Positions 9,045 to 18,369 of a DNA stretch of 64,000 nucleotides are shown in pieces (within the stretch, counting starts at the first letter, position 1; each line of letters starts with the position of its first letter). The notes beneath the pieces are model-generated. The model searched no databases. It was given only the letters and a program-made list of their open reading frames with translations, and was not told the origin of the DNA. This stretch comes from Litchfieldella rifensis (GTDB taxonomy: Bacteria > Pseudomonadota > Gammaproteobacteria > Pseudomonadales > Halomonadaceae), in contig NZ_JBHRUG010000027.1 of NCBI RefSeq assembly GCF_042646605.1, positions 350,620 to 414,619 on the forward strand. Direction: 5' to 3'. A program made the position numbers and the translations under genes.

Positions 9045-9089
9045 GAAACGACGACGCCCGGTCAGTTCATCGTGGCCGGGCGACGTCGT
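9045..9089 (-). terminator. Hairpin after the fhuB-like gene
   Basis: Two 14-bp arms (9048-9061 and 9076-9089, 13 of 14 complementary) followed on the minus strand by TTTC. It sits just after the permease stop at 9108 and likely ends the fhuCDB-type operon before the receptor promoter. Confidence 0.5.
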
Positions 9090-9107
9090 CCATGAGGCAG
9101 AGAGGGG

Positions 9108-11093
9108 CTACAGCCGCCTCAGCCCCCACATGAAGTAGGCGCCACCCAGCAGCGCGGCGACCAGGCCGGCGGGAATCTCCTGCGGGAACAGCAACTGGCG
9201 GCCCAGCCAGTCGGCGAGCACCATCAACAATGCCCCGACCAGGGCCGCACCGAGCAGGTGGGCCCGAGCGCGGGAGAAGCCCAGCAGCCGTGCCATATGC
9301 GGTGCCAGCAGGCCGACGAAGGAGAGTGGGCCCACCACCAGGGTGGCGCAGGCGGTCAGCAAGGCCACCAGCAGCAGCAGGGCCAGGCGCGCGCGGTTGA
9401 GCCGCATGCCCAGGGCGCGGGCGGTGGCGGCGCCCAGCGGCAGGATATCCAGCCAGCGGGCGAAGGGGCGTGCGGCCAGGGCCAGTACCACGGCCAGGGC
9501 GGCGACGATCAGGGCACTGCTCAGGTCGACGTAGTAGGTGGAGCCAGACAGCCAGGCGATGACCTGCTGGCCGCGCGGGTCGCCGCCGCTGAGCACGATG
9601 CTGCGTACGGCATCGAACAAGGCGGTGATCGCCACCCCGGTCAGCAACAGGCGCTCGGGGAGAAAGCCACTGCGCTGGTTCAAGGTCACCAGCAGCGCCA
9701 GGGTCGCCAGGGCTCCCAGGGTGCCGGTGGCGACCAGCGTCAGGTTGCTGGGTGAGGGCAGCAGGAAGATGGCCCCGATCAGGGCGATGGCGCTGCCGCC
9801 GCTGATGCCCAGGATCTCGGGGCTGGCCATGGGGTTGGCGGTGAGGCGCTGAACCACGGTGCCGGCGATGGCCAGCATCAGGCCGCTGCCGGCGGCGGCC
9901 AGCAAGCGCGGCACACGCCACTCGAGTACGTGCCACTGGGCGGGTGACAGCCACTGCCAGCCCTCGCTACCCTGGCCGGCGAGCAGGGCGACTGCCGCCG
10001 TCAGCGACAATGCCAGGGCGAGCCATGTCGCCAGGCGCCCGGGAGCCGGGTGACGGTGGCCGATGGCATGGGCCATGCCGGGAGGCTGGTCGCCGGTAAG
10101 CTTGAGTCGTGGGATCAGCCACAGCAGTAGCGGTGCCCCCAGCGCGGCGGTCGTCGCCCCGGTGGGAATCAGCGTCGGCAACGCACCGGAATAGCGCTGC
10201 AAGAGCAGGTCGGTGGTGGCCAGCAACAGGGCTCCGAGCACGGTCGACCATAGCAGACGCGGGCCCAGGCGCCGGGCGCCCGCCAGGCGCACGATATTGG
10301 GTGCGGCCAGCCCGATGAAGCCGATCACCCCAACCACGCTGACCACGCAGCCGGTGACGAATACCGCGAGCCCCAGCCCGACCAGGCGCAGGTGCTTGAG
10401 CGACACGCCCAGGCTGCGGGCGCTGGCGTCGTCGAGCTCGAGCACCGCCAGTGGGCGCAGCAGCAGCCAGGCCAGCGCGGCACCGATCGCGAGCCGCGGC
10501 CACAGGAAGGCAACGCCATCCCAGCCGTTCTGCGACAGCGACCCGGCACCCCAGATCAGCAGCCCCTTGAGCGCTTCCTGATGGAAGAGCAGCAGTGCCA
10601 TGCCCAGCGCGCCGAAATACAGGTTGACCACCAGCCCGGCCAGCACCACCACCATGGGGGCCAGGCCACGACGCCAGGCGAGGGTGAATACCAGGCCCAT
10701 GGCCAGGCCGCCACCAAGTAGCGCCACCCACTCGCGGCCGAAAACCAGCAGCCCGGGCGCCATCAGGGTGGCGACCATCAATGCCAGATTGGCGCCGCTG
10801 GCCACGCCCAGCGTGGTGGGAGCGGCCAGCGGATTGCGCAGCACCTGTTGCATCAGCACGCCGGCCAGCGCCAAGCCACCACCGGCGAGTAAAGCGATGG
10901 CCAGGCGTGGCCACCAGCTGTAATGCAACAACAACCAATCGCTATCCCGGTCAGGCGAGACGAACAGGGCCTGAAGACCCTCGATCAGACCGTCGTGTGC
11001 CTGCAGGGTGGCCAGTGCCAATCCCAGCAGAGGCAGTGTCAGTAGCAGGCAGGTGCGTCCCGGGGTCAGCAAGGGGAAGGGCTTAGGCGTCAT
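9108..11093 (-). CDS. fhuB: FhuB-type double permease for ferric hydroxamate siderophores
   Basis: 661 residues from ATG 11093; an ORF reading further upstream is a shadow of the preceding gene, with which this start overlaps by 11 bases. Two FecCD-type halves are fused in tandem, the hallmark of FhuB. The first half has LAGVLMQQVLRNPLAAPTTL and VGVIGFIGLAAPNIVR; the second has IAGTVVQRLTANPMASPEIL and GPLSFVGLLAPHMARLL. The linker lies near residue 330. Inner-membrane channel working with the ATPase and binding protein encoded directly upstream. In E. coli FhuBCD imports ferrichrome and also aerobactin, which fits the iuc operon nearby. Confidence 0.93.
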   Translation of the reverse strand: MTPKPFPLLTPGRTCLLLTLPLLGLALATLQAHDGLIEGLQALFVSPDRDSDWLLLHYSWWPRLAIALLAGGGLALAGVLMQQVLRNPLAAPTTLGVASGANLALMVATLMAPGLLVFGREWVALLGGGLAMGLVFTLAWRRGLAPMVVVLAGLVVNLYFGALGMALLLFHQEALKGLLIWGAGSLSQNGWDGVAFLWPRLAIGAALAWLLLRPLAVLELDDASARSLGVSLKHLRLVGLGLAVFVTGCVVSVVGVIGFIGLAAPNIVRLAGARRLGPRLLWSTVLGALLLATTDLLLQRYSGALPTLIPTGATTAALGAPLLLWLIPRLKLTGDQPPGMAHAIGHRHPAPGRLATWLALALSLTAAVALLAGQGSEGWQWLSPAQWHVLEWRVPRLLAAAGSGLMLAIAGTVVQRLTANPMASPEILGISGGSAIALIGAIFLLPSPSNLTLVATGTLGALATLALLVTLNQRSGFLPERLLLTGVAITALFDAVRSIVLSGGDPRGQQVIAWLSGSTYYVDLSSALIVAALAVVLALAARPFARWLDILPLGAATARALGMRLNRARLALLLLVALLTACATLVVGPLSFVGLLAPHMARLLGFSRARAHLLGAALVGALLMVLADWLGRQLLFPQEIPAGLVAALLGGAYFMWGLRRL

Positions 11094-12039
11094 CGCTGCC
11101 CTCCAGGGCCGTGACCAACTGTTCGGCGAAGCGCCGCGCCGAGGGCAGGGCACCGAAGCTCCAGACCGGCGGCAGGGTGATCCGGGTGCCGTCGCGCACG
11201 CTAGGCAGGTGTTGCCACAGGCCACTGCTGGCGAGCTGCTCCTCAACGCCCACCGGCAGCGGCTCCACCACCACCAGGCGTGCGTCGATGTCGAGCAGCG
11301 CCTCGATGCCCACCAGCGCAAAGCCCCAGTAGTTGGTGGGGCGCTGCCAGGCGTTGTCGAGTCCCAGGCGGTCGAGAACCGCCTCGTAGAGTCCGTTGTT
11401 GCCGAATACCCGCACATGGCGCGAATCCATGAATTGCACCAGCAGCAGCGGAGCCTGGTCGTCGTCGAGTCGCTCGCGCAGCGAGGCGAGACGGGCCTCG
11501 GTATCGTCGACCAGGCGCTCGCCGGCGGCCGGGCGTCCGACCAGGCGCGCGATTTGGCGTGTGAGTCTGCACATCTGCTGCCAGGTATCGCCCTCCGGCG
11601 TATAGAGAGCCAGATTCTCTACCGGCGCGATCCGTGACAGACGAGGTGTCAGGTTGGCGAACATCGGCGAGATCAGGATACGGTCGGGCGCGAGGGTGGC
11701 CAGCAATTCGAGATTGGGCTGCGTTCGCAGGCCGAGATCGGTGACGCTCGACGGTAATGCCGGTTCGCCGACCCAGTCACGGTAGGCCTCGGTCTGGGCC
11801 ACGGCCTGAGGCGCGACTCCCAGGGCCACGAGAGTCTCGGCAATGGTCCAGTCCAGCGTGGCGATGGCCGGGGAGTCGGCGCGAGAGGCGTGCGCGGGGA
11901 TCAGCAGTAGCAGCAGGACCAGGCCGGACAACCAGGCCGGGACGGTGTTGCGGGGCACGGGAACAGGGGTGGGCAAGACAGGCTCCGCCGGTGATTCAAG
12001 GGGCTGACAGGAAGCAGGCACGGCACGCGATCCAGGCAC
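11083..12039 (-). CDS. fhuD: FhuD-type periplasmic binding protein for ferric hydroxamates
   Basis: Up to 318 residues from GTG 12039, seven bases after the ATPase stop. No strong ribosome site is visible, and a GTG further in (about residue 28, VPRNTVPAWL) would give a cleaner signal peptide (SGLVLLLLLIPAHASRA), so the start is uncertain. Conserved body: ATLDWTIAETLVALGVAPQAV, LGLRTQPNLELLATLAPDRIL, and LDNAWQRPTNYWGFALVGIE, all typical of FhuD. Middle gene of the operon ATPase - binding protein - permease. Confidence 0.88.
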   Translation of the reverse strand: MPGSRAVPASCQPLESPAEPVLPTPVPVPRNTVPAWLSGLVLLLLLIPAHASRADSPAIATLDWTIAETLVALGVAPQAVAQTEAYRDWVGEPALPSSVTDLGLRTQPNLELLATLAPDRILISPMFANLTPRLSRIAPVENLALYTPEGDTWQQMCRLTRQIARLVGRPAAGERLVDDTEARLASLRERLDDDQAPLLLVQFMDSRHVRVFGNNGLYEAVLDRLGLDNAWQRPTNYWGFALVGIEALLDIDARLVVVEPLPVGVEEQLASSGLWQHLPSVRDGTRITLPPVWSFGALPSARRFAEQLVTALEGSDDA

Positions 12040-12046
12040 GATGGGA

Positions 12047-12814
12047 TCAATGCACGACGGCGATGGGATGTTCTCCGCCGGGATGGGGCATGACCCGCAT
12101 GGGGATCCCGTAGATGGCCTCCAGGGTGTCGTTGTCCATCATTTCTGCGGGCGAGCCTTGGGCCAGCAGGCGGCCGCTGTGCAATGCCACCAGGTGATCG
12201 CAGTAGCGCGCCGCCATATTGACGTCGTGCAGTACGATGATCACGCCCAGGCCCAGCTCGCGGCATAGCTGGCGCACCAGCGCCAGGACTTCCACTTGGT
12301 GGGCGATGTCCAGCGCCGCCAGCGGCTCGTCGAGCAGCAGGAAACGGCTGCCCTGGGCCAGCAGCATGGCCAACCAGACGCGCTGACGCTCGCCACCGGA
12401 AAGGGTGTCGACCAGGCGCTCGGCGAAGTCCTGAGTGTGGGTCAATTCGATGGCGCGTTCGATCTGGGCCCGGTCCTTGGACGTGAGCCGGCCCAGCAGG
12501 CCATGCCAGGGGTAACGGCCGAAGCCCACCAACTCGTGCCCGGTCAGGTTCTCGGCACTGGGCAGGTGCTGGGGCAGGTAGGCTACCTGGCGGGCAAACT
12601 CGCGGCTGCCCCAGGCGGATAGCGGTCGATCGTCGAAGTGGATTTCGCCGCGACTGGGACGCTGTTGCTGGGCCAGCAGCTTGAGCAGGGTCGACTTGCC
12701 GGAGCCGTTGTGACCGATCAGGCCATAGACCCGTCCTTCCACGAAGGTCAGGTCGGTGGGATGCAACAGGCATTTGCCGTTGACCTCGAAGGTCGCGGCA
12801 TTGACGTCGAACAT
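12047..12814 (-). CDS. fhuC: FhuC-type ATP-binding protein of the hydroxamate importer
   Basis: 255 residues from ATG 12814, with GGAG a few bases upstream. Walker A GHNGSGKST, ABC signature LSGGERQRVWLAMLLAQG, Walker B FLLLDEPLAALD, switch His in VLHDVN. First gene of the three-gene operon read on the minus strand; a Fur-type operator is 100 bases upstream. Together with FhuB and FhuD it would import ferric hydroxamates, including an aerobactin-type chelate. Confidence 0.93.
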   Translation of the reverse strand: MFDVNAATFEVNGKCLLHPTDLTFVEGRVYGLIGHNGSGKSTLLKLLAQQQRPSRGEIHFDDRPLSAWGSREFARQVAYLPQHLPSAENLTGHELVGFGRYPWHGLLGRLTSKDRAQIERAIELTHTQDFAERLVDTLSGGERQRVWLAMLLAQGSRFLLLDEPLAALDIAHQVEVLALVRQLCRELGLGVIIVLHDVNMAARYCDHLVALHSGRLLAQGSPAEMMDNDTLEAIYGIPMRVMPHPGGEHPIAVVH

Positions 12815-12912
12815 GATGGGCTCCGCATCGCCGTGAGGGTGGCGATCCCGCTGGTTCCTGGACGTATCACCGGCGGTAGCCGGTGACAGTACCCGAAGGA
12901 GAATAAGGCAAA

Positions 12913-12927
12913 TAATAATGCTTATCA
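12913..12927. promoter_or_regulatory. Fur-type operator upstream of fhuC
   Basis: TAATAATGCTTATCA matches TGATAATnATTATCA at 12 of 14 defined positions, the best match in the window. It precedes fhuC on the minus strand and is about 150 bases from sodA on the plus strand. A weaker match (TGATAACGGTTTCTA, 12972-12986, 9 of 14) lies nearer sodA. Confidence 0.7.
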
Positions 12928-13077
12928 ATAGTGTTGTTGCTGGCGTATCGATGCAGTGACGCTATATAAGATGATAACGGTTTCTATTAGCGTTAGTCGC
13001 GATGCTCTGCCATCCTTTCAGATGAGGCAACGGTGGTTGCAATCCCTTTTGGTTCTGTTCACGGAGGAGTCATCATT

Positions 13078-13689
13078 ATGCCGCATACACTACCCGAGTT
13101 GCCGTATGACTATGACGCACTGGAACCGCACATCGATGCCATGACCATGGAGATTCACCACTCCCGGCATCACCAGACCTACGTCAACAACCTCAATGCC
13201 GCGCTCGAGGGCACCGGGCTCGAAGAGTTGCCGGTGGATGATGTGATCGCCAATCTGGACCGGGTGCCCGAGGAAAAGCGCCAGGCGGTCATCAACAACG
13301 GCGGCGGACATTCCAACCACTCGAAATTCTGGAAGATGATGTCGCCGCAGGGTGGTGGCGAGCCGCAGGGCAAGGTGGCCGAAGCCATCAATAACGAACT
13401 GGGCGGCTTCGATGCCTTCAAGGATGCCTTTACCAAGGCGGCACTGGGACGCTTCGGCAGCGGCTGGGCGTGGTTGAGCGTGACGCCGGAGAAGAAGCTG
13501 GTGGTCGAGAATACGCTGAACCAGGACAGCCCGCTGATGCACGGCAACACGCCGGTCCTGGGGCTCGATGTCTGGGAACATGCCTATTATCTGAAGTACC
13601 AGAACAAGCGCCCCGACTACGTCGCTGCCTTCTATAACGTGATCCATTGGGCCGATGTGGAACGTCGCTACGAGGAAGCGATGTCCTGA
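13078..13689 (+). CDS. sodA: Superoxide dismutase, manganese type
   Basis: 203 residues from ATG 13078 with GGAGG at 13063. Converts superoxide to peroxide and oxygen in the cytoplasm. N-terminal metal ligand His27 in MEIHHSRHHQTYV, second ligand in GGHSNHSKFW, and Asp/His ligands in LGLDVWEHAYYLKYQNKRPDYV. The GGHSNH segment and the GNTPVLGLDVWEHAYY block point to Mn rather than Fe (Fe enzymes usually carry AAQVWNHTFYW). Its place among iron genes suits replacement of Fe-SOD under iron limitation. Confidence 0.95.
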   Translation: MPHTLPELPYDYDALEPHIDAMTMEIHHSRHHQTYVNNLNAALEGTGLEELPVDDVIANLDRVPEEKRQAVINNGGGHSNHSKFWKMMSPQGGGEPQGKVAEAINNELGGFDAFKDAFTKAALGRFGSGWAWLSVTPEKKLVVENTLNQDSPLMHGNTPVLGLDVWEHAYYLKYQNKRPDYVAAFYNVIHWADVERRYEEAMS

Positions 13690-13700
13690 TACTCTCTTTG

Positions 13701-13721
13701 CCGCGGCCACCCCGGCCGCGG
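13701..13721. terminator. GC-rich hairpin between convergent sodA and fhuF-like genes
   Basis: CCGCGGCC and GGCCGCGG arms with a 5-base loop, located between the two convergent stops. No long T run, so strength is uncertain. Confidence 0.5.
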
Positions 13722-13725
13722 CCTG

Positions 13726-14457
13726 CTATGCACGAACCCTTCCGTCGCATCCTTCCAACGGACAATTGCCGCAATAAGTCAGCTCCGGCAGCAAGTAACG
13801 CAGACAGCACAGCTTGCGCACGCGTTGCACCTCGTTATGCGGCGATTCGATGTAGCGTACGGGGCGAAACAACGGATTGCGCCGACCATCCGGATAATGG
13901 CGACTTTCCAGCAACAGGCGTGCTTCCTCAGCGGTGCCAGGGCTTGCCATCGGATGCTGGTCGACGACGCTGACGAAGTGTTCGAAGACATTGCCGGCGT
14001 TGCTCCAGAACACCCGTGGCGAGGCTCCGGACAGCGCGGACAGCACCTCGATCAGCGGTGCCAGATGCCGATCCAGCAAGGTCGCGAAGCGGGTGAAGGC
14101 GCCGAGAGCCGGGAGTGGCGTTCCCTCATGCTCCAGGCACAGTCGCTCGGTACGCCCTTCGGCAGTCAAGATCACCTGCACCCGTTCGAGCGCCAACGGC
14201 AGGTCGCGTTCGAGCAGCAGATTGGCGGCCAAAGCGGGGGTGAGCAAGGCACTGAAGTGCCACTTCGACCACAGCGAAGCCACTGCACGGCGATCACCCT
14301 GCCGGTACTGGACGGCGAATCGGTCGAGCAGTTCCTCCAGCCGTTGGGGTATCAGCAAGTCGGCGGCTGGCATGGCCTGGGCAGGCACCGTCGACAGCAG
14401 CGGCGGGATCAGGGCTTCCAGAGGGCCGACATAGAGCCGGGATAGGGCGGTGATCAT
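13726..14457 (-). CDS. fhuF: FhuF-like siderophore-iron reductase
   Basis: 243 residues from ATG 14457; an upstream in-frame ATG at 14550 would include the operator. The diagnostic C-terminal cluster motif is present: C217-C218, ten residues, C229-G-N-C232 (LCCLRYLLPELTYCGNC), as in E. coli FhuF, whose [2Fe-2S] cluster reduces hydroxamate-bound iron in the cytoplasm. It would complete the hydroxamate pathway supplied by fhuCDB and iucABCD. A Fur-type site lies about 50 bases upstream. Confidence 0.88.
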   Translation of the reverse strand: MITALSRLYVGPLEALIPPLLSTVPAQAMPAADLLIPQRLEELLDRFAVQYRQGDRRAVASLWSKWHFSALLTPALAANLLLERDLPLALERVQVILTAEGRTERLCLEHEGTPLPALGAFTRFATLLDRHLAPLIEVLSALSGASPRVFWSNAGNVFEHFVSVVDQHPMASPGTAEEARLLLESRHYPDGRRNPLFRPVRYIESPHNEVQRVRKLCCLRYLLPELTYCGNCPLEGCDGRVRA

Positions 14458-14500
14458 GAGGGCCGGATAGCGAGGAAATGGAAGGCCAGCATAGAATAAA

Positions 14501-14515
14501 TGCGAATCGTTATCA
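14501..14515. promoter_or_regulatory. Fur-type operator upstream of fhuF
   Basis: TGCGAATCGTTATCA, 11 of 14 matches to the 7-1-7 Fur consensus, positioned in the promoter region of the fhuF-like gene (minus strand). Confidence 0.6.
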
Positions 14516-14572
14516 AATGATTCCCGTTGCCGTTCTTTGTCCGGCGGCATCCTCGCCAGCCGGGTCGGTGGA

Positions 14573-15190
14573 TCAGAACTGGTAGCTCAGCGTGGCGGTC
14601 ACATTGCGTTCCTCGCCGAAATAGCAGTAATTGAGGTCATAGCAGGAGGCGATATACTCCTCGTCGAGCAGGTTGTTGGCGTTGAGTCGCGCCTCCATGC
14701 CGGTGAGGCCGAAGCGTCCCAGGTCCAGGCCTGCGAGCGGATCGCGCCGATCGCCCGGTAGAAGGGTTCAGCGGGGCGCTTGGTGGCGACGTTCTCCTGA
14801 TCGATATGGAATAGGGCCGCGCTGAACTGGCTGTCGCTACCCCGGGGCTGATACTTCAGGCCCATCTCGTACTGGCTGCCCTCGGTGGGCTCGAGCGGGT
14901 CAACATTTTCGTCCGCATAGCTGTTGGGGTTGAACGACTCGAAATAGCTCAGATAGGGCGCGATGCCGTGGCAGCAGCGAGGTGGACTCGTAGTGCTGCA
15001 GCACGTCGAGGTCCGATGTGGTCAGCCTGATGCCGGGGCGCAATTCGAATTCTTCCACTTGTCCCTGGACGACGGCGCGCCGTTCGCGGGAACCAAGCAT
15101 GGGAATCGATAGTCGATGCCATAGTGTCGACCGTAGTTCTGGAAGTCGGCGACCGAATAGCACTGTGGTGTTGGCATGGCGGGACCAAGC
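14573..15190 (-). pseudogene. Decayed FhuA/FoxA-like hydroxamate receptor
   Basis: The C-terminal end of a TonB-dependent receptor is readable only by joining frames. From the 5' side: YSVADFQNYGRHYGIDYRF, then in another frame VVQGQVEEFELRPGIRLTTS and DLDVLQHYESTSLLPR, then a SYFESFNPNSYADENVDP-like stretch, then MGLKYQPRGSDSQFSAALFH, then after a further shift EARLNANNLLDEEYIASCYD and CYFGEERNVTATLSYQF before TGA at 14575. The ASCY...CYFGEERNVTATLSYQF ending is typical of FhuA/FoxA-type receptors. The plug and most of the barrel are missing and there are at least two frameshifts. It follows iucD, where a receptor gene is common. Confidence 0.8.
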
Positions 15191-15260
15191 GGCAATAACG
15201 ATACAAGAACGTGCCTCATCGAGGCACGCCGTTCGTACATTAAGTCAAATGCTCAATGTG

Positions 15261-16568
15261 TCAGATGGCCTGCGCCCAGCGTTGTTCTCCCGAAGCGTGC
15301 CAGGCGATGGGGCCGTCATCTTCATTGAGATCGAAGACGTCGCGGTCGGCGACATGGTTGAGGATGGTCGCCGAACGCCAGGCCATCAGCGACAGTTGCG
15401 GCTCGGCGATGCCGTGACTATGGCGACCGGCGTTGACCGCATAGAGCCGGTGTGCCGCGGGACCCTCCCAGCACACCTCGAAGTGGGGGCCCAATACCAG
15501 CTCGCCATGGGCATCGCGCTCGAAACGTTCGGCCAAGGGCATCAGGCAATCCGGTAGGTGAGAGCAGAAGCCAGTGGCGAAAATCACCACGTCGGCCACG
15601 AAGCGTTCAGGGCTGGCGTTAAGACCATGCCTGGTGGTCAGGGTGAAGCCGAGGCCATTGCGCTCCAGGGCGGTGGCTTCACGATGGGGGTAGAGACGCG
15701 CCCAGCGTGGCTCGCCGAGTACGTCGAAACGATGGTAGAGCTCACGGTAGAGCATCTGCAGTGCGGCGGGTGTGATGCCGTCGCTGGCCAACTTCTGGGC
15801 CGCGACCTCGCGCTCACGGACCTCACGCGGCAAGTCGTGGAAACCGCGGGTGTAGTGGGGCGTAAAGTACTCGTTGGTGAAGGCCGTTTCGTCGAGGGGC
15901 TCGAAATTCCGTCGCCGTGAGACCCAGTGCAATTCTCGGGGTTGCCCCCAGTGACCGCGCAGGGCGTTGAGGAAGATATCGGCACCGCTCTGGCCACCAC
16001 CGACGATCACGACTCGGCGCCCACTGAAATCACGGGGAGTGCGGGCGATCTCGGCGGCGTGCAGGCAATGAGGGCCACGCAACGCATCGGCGAACGACGG
16101 TAGCCAAGGGCGCTTGCCGGTGCCTAGACATAAGTGGCGAGCGCGGTGGTTGCCGGTGTCGGTCCGCAGCCGGAAGCCGGCATCGTCCAGTTCGACCTCG
16201 CGCACCGCTTCACCCAGGCAGACGTTTTCCAGCCGGCGCGCGGCCCAGACCAGGTAGTCGGAGAATTCGGCGCGACTGACGGTGCCTAGCTCGGTGTTGA
16301 GGAAGCGATAGAAGCGCCGATGGGCGACCAGGTAGCTGAGAAAGGAATGAGGGCTGTCCGGGGCCACCGCGGTCACCAGGTCCTTGAGAAAGCCGGTCTG
16401 CAGGTGGGTGTCGGGCAGCATCAATCCGGGATGCCAGACGGGGTCGTGACGCCGTTCGAAGAAGCGGGTGGCGAGCTGTGGCAGATGCGAATCGGCCAGG
16501 GCCGCGATGCTCAGGTTGAAGGGGCCGGCGCCGAGGCCGGCCAGGTCGAGAACGGTGGAATCAGACAT
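15261..16568 (-). CDS. iucD: Lysine N6-hydroxylase of aerobactin-type biosynthesis
   Basis: 435 residues from ATG 16568, with GGAGG at a good distance inside the end of iucC, which it overlaps by 8 bases. FAD/NADPH-dependent hydroxylation of the lysine side-chain amine, the first committed step. FAD site GLGAGPFNLSIAAL at residues 12-25, NADPH site VVIVGGGQSGADIFLNAL, and the family C-terminal ATGF motif in VIFATGFCSHLPDCL. Family length (425-445) fits. Ornithine hydroxylases are close relatives, but the iucABC neighbours favour lysine. Confidence 0.92.
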   Translation of the reverse strand: MSDSTVLDLAGLGAGPFNLSIAALADSHLPQLATRFFERRHDPVWHPGLMLPDTHLQTGFLKDLVTAVAPDSPHSFLSYLVAHRRFYRFLNTELGTVSRAEFSDYLVWAARRLENVCLGEAVREVELDDAGFRLRTDTGNHRARHLCLGTGKRPWLPSFADALRGPHCLHAAEIARTPRDFSGRRVVIVGGGQSGADIFLNALRGHWGQPRELHWVSRRRNFEPLDETAFTNEYFTPHYTRGFHDLPREVREREVAAQKLASDGITPAALQMLYRELYHRFDVLGEPRWARLYPHREATALERNGLGFTLTTRHGLNASPERFVADVVIFATGFCSHLPDCLMPLAERFERDAHGELVLGPHFEVCWEGPAAHRLYAVNAGRHSHGIAEPQLSLMAWRSATILNHVADRDVFDLNEDDGPIAWHASGEQRWAQAI

Positions 16569-18369
16569 CGGACACCTCCTGTGTCGAGGGGCGGTCAGCT
16601 ACGGCGACCGGTTGACGAACGAAATGCAGCGGGTTGTCGACGCGCAGTTCCATCTCCGCCAGCATGCGCTCGGCAGCGCTGTCGGTGGGGTGAAGGAACT
16701 TGGCGCGGTTGAGGGTCAGGCGCAGGATACGCGGTGCAAACAGCTCGAAACGGGCGAAGCGCTCGGCCAGTTCCGGGTGACGGGCCCGGTAGGTGTCGAG
16801 TACATCGCCACATAACCGGTAGAAGCGCGCCTCCGAGATGCCGCAACTTGCCGCCAACGGTGCGATAAAGCGCAGGGTCGTGACGAAATGGCCGGTCTGC
16901 AGGTCATGGATCAACTTCTCCGGTGGCAGGCGTACCGTGACCTCCTTGAGCTCGGCGGGCAGGTCGTCGGCTTCCGGAAACTCCTCATCGACCAGGCGCA
17001 GGTCGCCCTGAAAATCCTTGAGTGCCAAACGGTGAGGCCAACCGTCGCGGAGAATCAGGGTGAGGTTCTGGCCATGGGCGATCAACGACATGCCATAGCG
17101 GCACATCAGATGCCACATGGGCACCAGGGTGACCTCGAACATGCGGGTGAGCCAGGCTTCCGCGGATTCGACGTCGTGGGCACCGGCGGCTGCGAGGTAG
17201 GCGGCGAGCCAGGGGCGTCCGTCATCGTCGGCCTGCATCAGTTCGGCCATCAGCAGGGCTTGCTCGTTGTTGGCCAGGCGGGGGGCCAGGGATTCGCGCC
17301 AGATCACCCCGAATAGCTCGCGGTAGCGATAGGGCGATCGCGGCAGGCGCTCGTACTGGCTATGGGGCAGCACCGCGCCGGCGGGTTCGGCGAGTATTTC
17401 CAGATGGACCCGGGCGAATTCCTCGTCTTCCCGCGCCTTGGTCTTCAGCCATGCCGAGGCCGCGGGCCCGGCGAGCAGGAAGCGGCCGGGAATGCCGCGA
17501 TAACAGGAGGTGTTCATGATGGTCAGCGGCAGCTTGATATCGTAGGCCGATGGCCGACTGACGTTGGTCAGGGTGCGCAGCGACTGCTGTGGCACGTAGG
17601 CGTCGCCGAATTCGCCTAGATACACGAGACGCCGATGGGCGATATCGGCGGCATGCAGAGTGCCGAGCCATTGTTGCCACTGCCAGGGGTGGACCGGCAA
17701 TAAGCGATAGGCCTCGGGAGCGGGAATCCTTTCGGACAGTGCCTGGCGCAGGCGGGCCTGTTCGTCCGCACTCAGTGCCGAGTCCAGCAGAGCCGCGTCA
17801 TCGATACGCCCACCGCCGCATTCCAGGGCATCGGCGGCGATGGCCACCCAAGCGAGACGGAAGGCATTGTCGTATTCGGGAGCGAAGCGCGCCAATGCCT
17901 CCAGCCCCCAGCCGCGGCGTCCCTTGTTGAACAGGAACTTGGGATGGCCGTCGAGCAGGCGCTGACGCTGCGGTTCGGGCAACCGAATGGCATCGTCGGC
18001 GTTCAGTCCTCGACGAGCCTCGCGCAACTGGCAGTCGGCACGCAGCGTGGCGAACAGATCCTCCAGGTGTTCGGCGGCCTGGGCATCGCTCATGCCGAGT
18101 TCCGGCGCCAGGGCAAGGAGAAAGTCGGCGGCCTCAAAGGTGGCGCCGGGCGGTGGCGCGAGGCTCTCCGGCTCGACTCGGAGTTGCCCCCACAGGTTGG
18201 GGGTGGCGCGAAAATGCCAGCCGGTATCTCCCAGGGTGAGCCGGTAGCCGTCGCCGTCACGCAGCGGGGCGATGATCTGCTCGTAGGTCAGCTCGCCGAT
18301 CATCTTGGCGATCAAGGCGCGGTTGGCTGTCTCCCAATGGGGGGACAGGCAGCTATCGAGACGCTCCAT
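16561..18369 (-). CDS. iucC: NIS siderophore synthetase, IucC type
   Basis: 602 residues from ATG 18369, seven bases after GGGAGG; a GTG three bases upstream is the alternative. IucA/IucC family ATP-dependent ligase joining the second N6-acyl-N6-hydroxylysine to the citrate half-product. Visible motifs: GHPKFLFNKGRRGWG (ATP/citrate-binding HPxxKxRxG-like loop), LLPVHPWQWQQ, TLTNVSRPSAYDIKLPLTIM, and RYGMSLIAHGQNLTLILRDG. Starts inside the iucB stop codon and ends inside iucD, so the operon is tightly coupled. Confidence 0.92.
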   Translation of the reverse strand: MERLDSCLSPHWETANRALIAKMIGELTYEQIIAPLRDGDGYRLTLGDTGWHFRATPNLWGQLRVEPESLAPPPGATFEAADFLLALAPELGMSDAQAAEHLEDLFATLRADCQLREARRGLNADDAIRLPEPQRQRLLDGHPKFLFNKGRRGWGLEALARFAPEYDNAFRLAWVAIAADALECGGGRIDDAALLDSALSADEQARLRQALSERIPAPEAYRLLPVHPWQWQQWLGTLHAADIAHRRLVYLGEFGDAYVPQQSLRTLTNVSRPSAYDIKLPLTIMNTSCYRGIPGRFLLAGPAASAWLKTKAREDEEFARVHLEILAEPAGAVLPHSQYERLPRSPYRYRELFGVIWRESLAPRLANNEQALLMAELMQADDDGRPWLAAYLAAAGAHDVESAEAWLTRMFEVTLVPMWHLMCRYGMSLIAHGQNLTLILRDGWPHRLALKDFQGDLRLVDEEFPEADDLPAELKEVTVRLPPEKLIHDLQTGHFVTTLRFIAPLAASCGISEARFYRLCGDVLDTYRARHPELAERFARFELFAPRILRLTLNRAKFLHPTDSAAERMLAEMELRVDNPLHFVRQPVAVADRPSTQEVSDV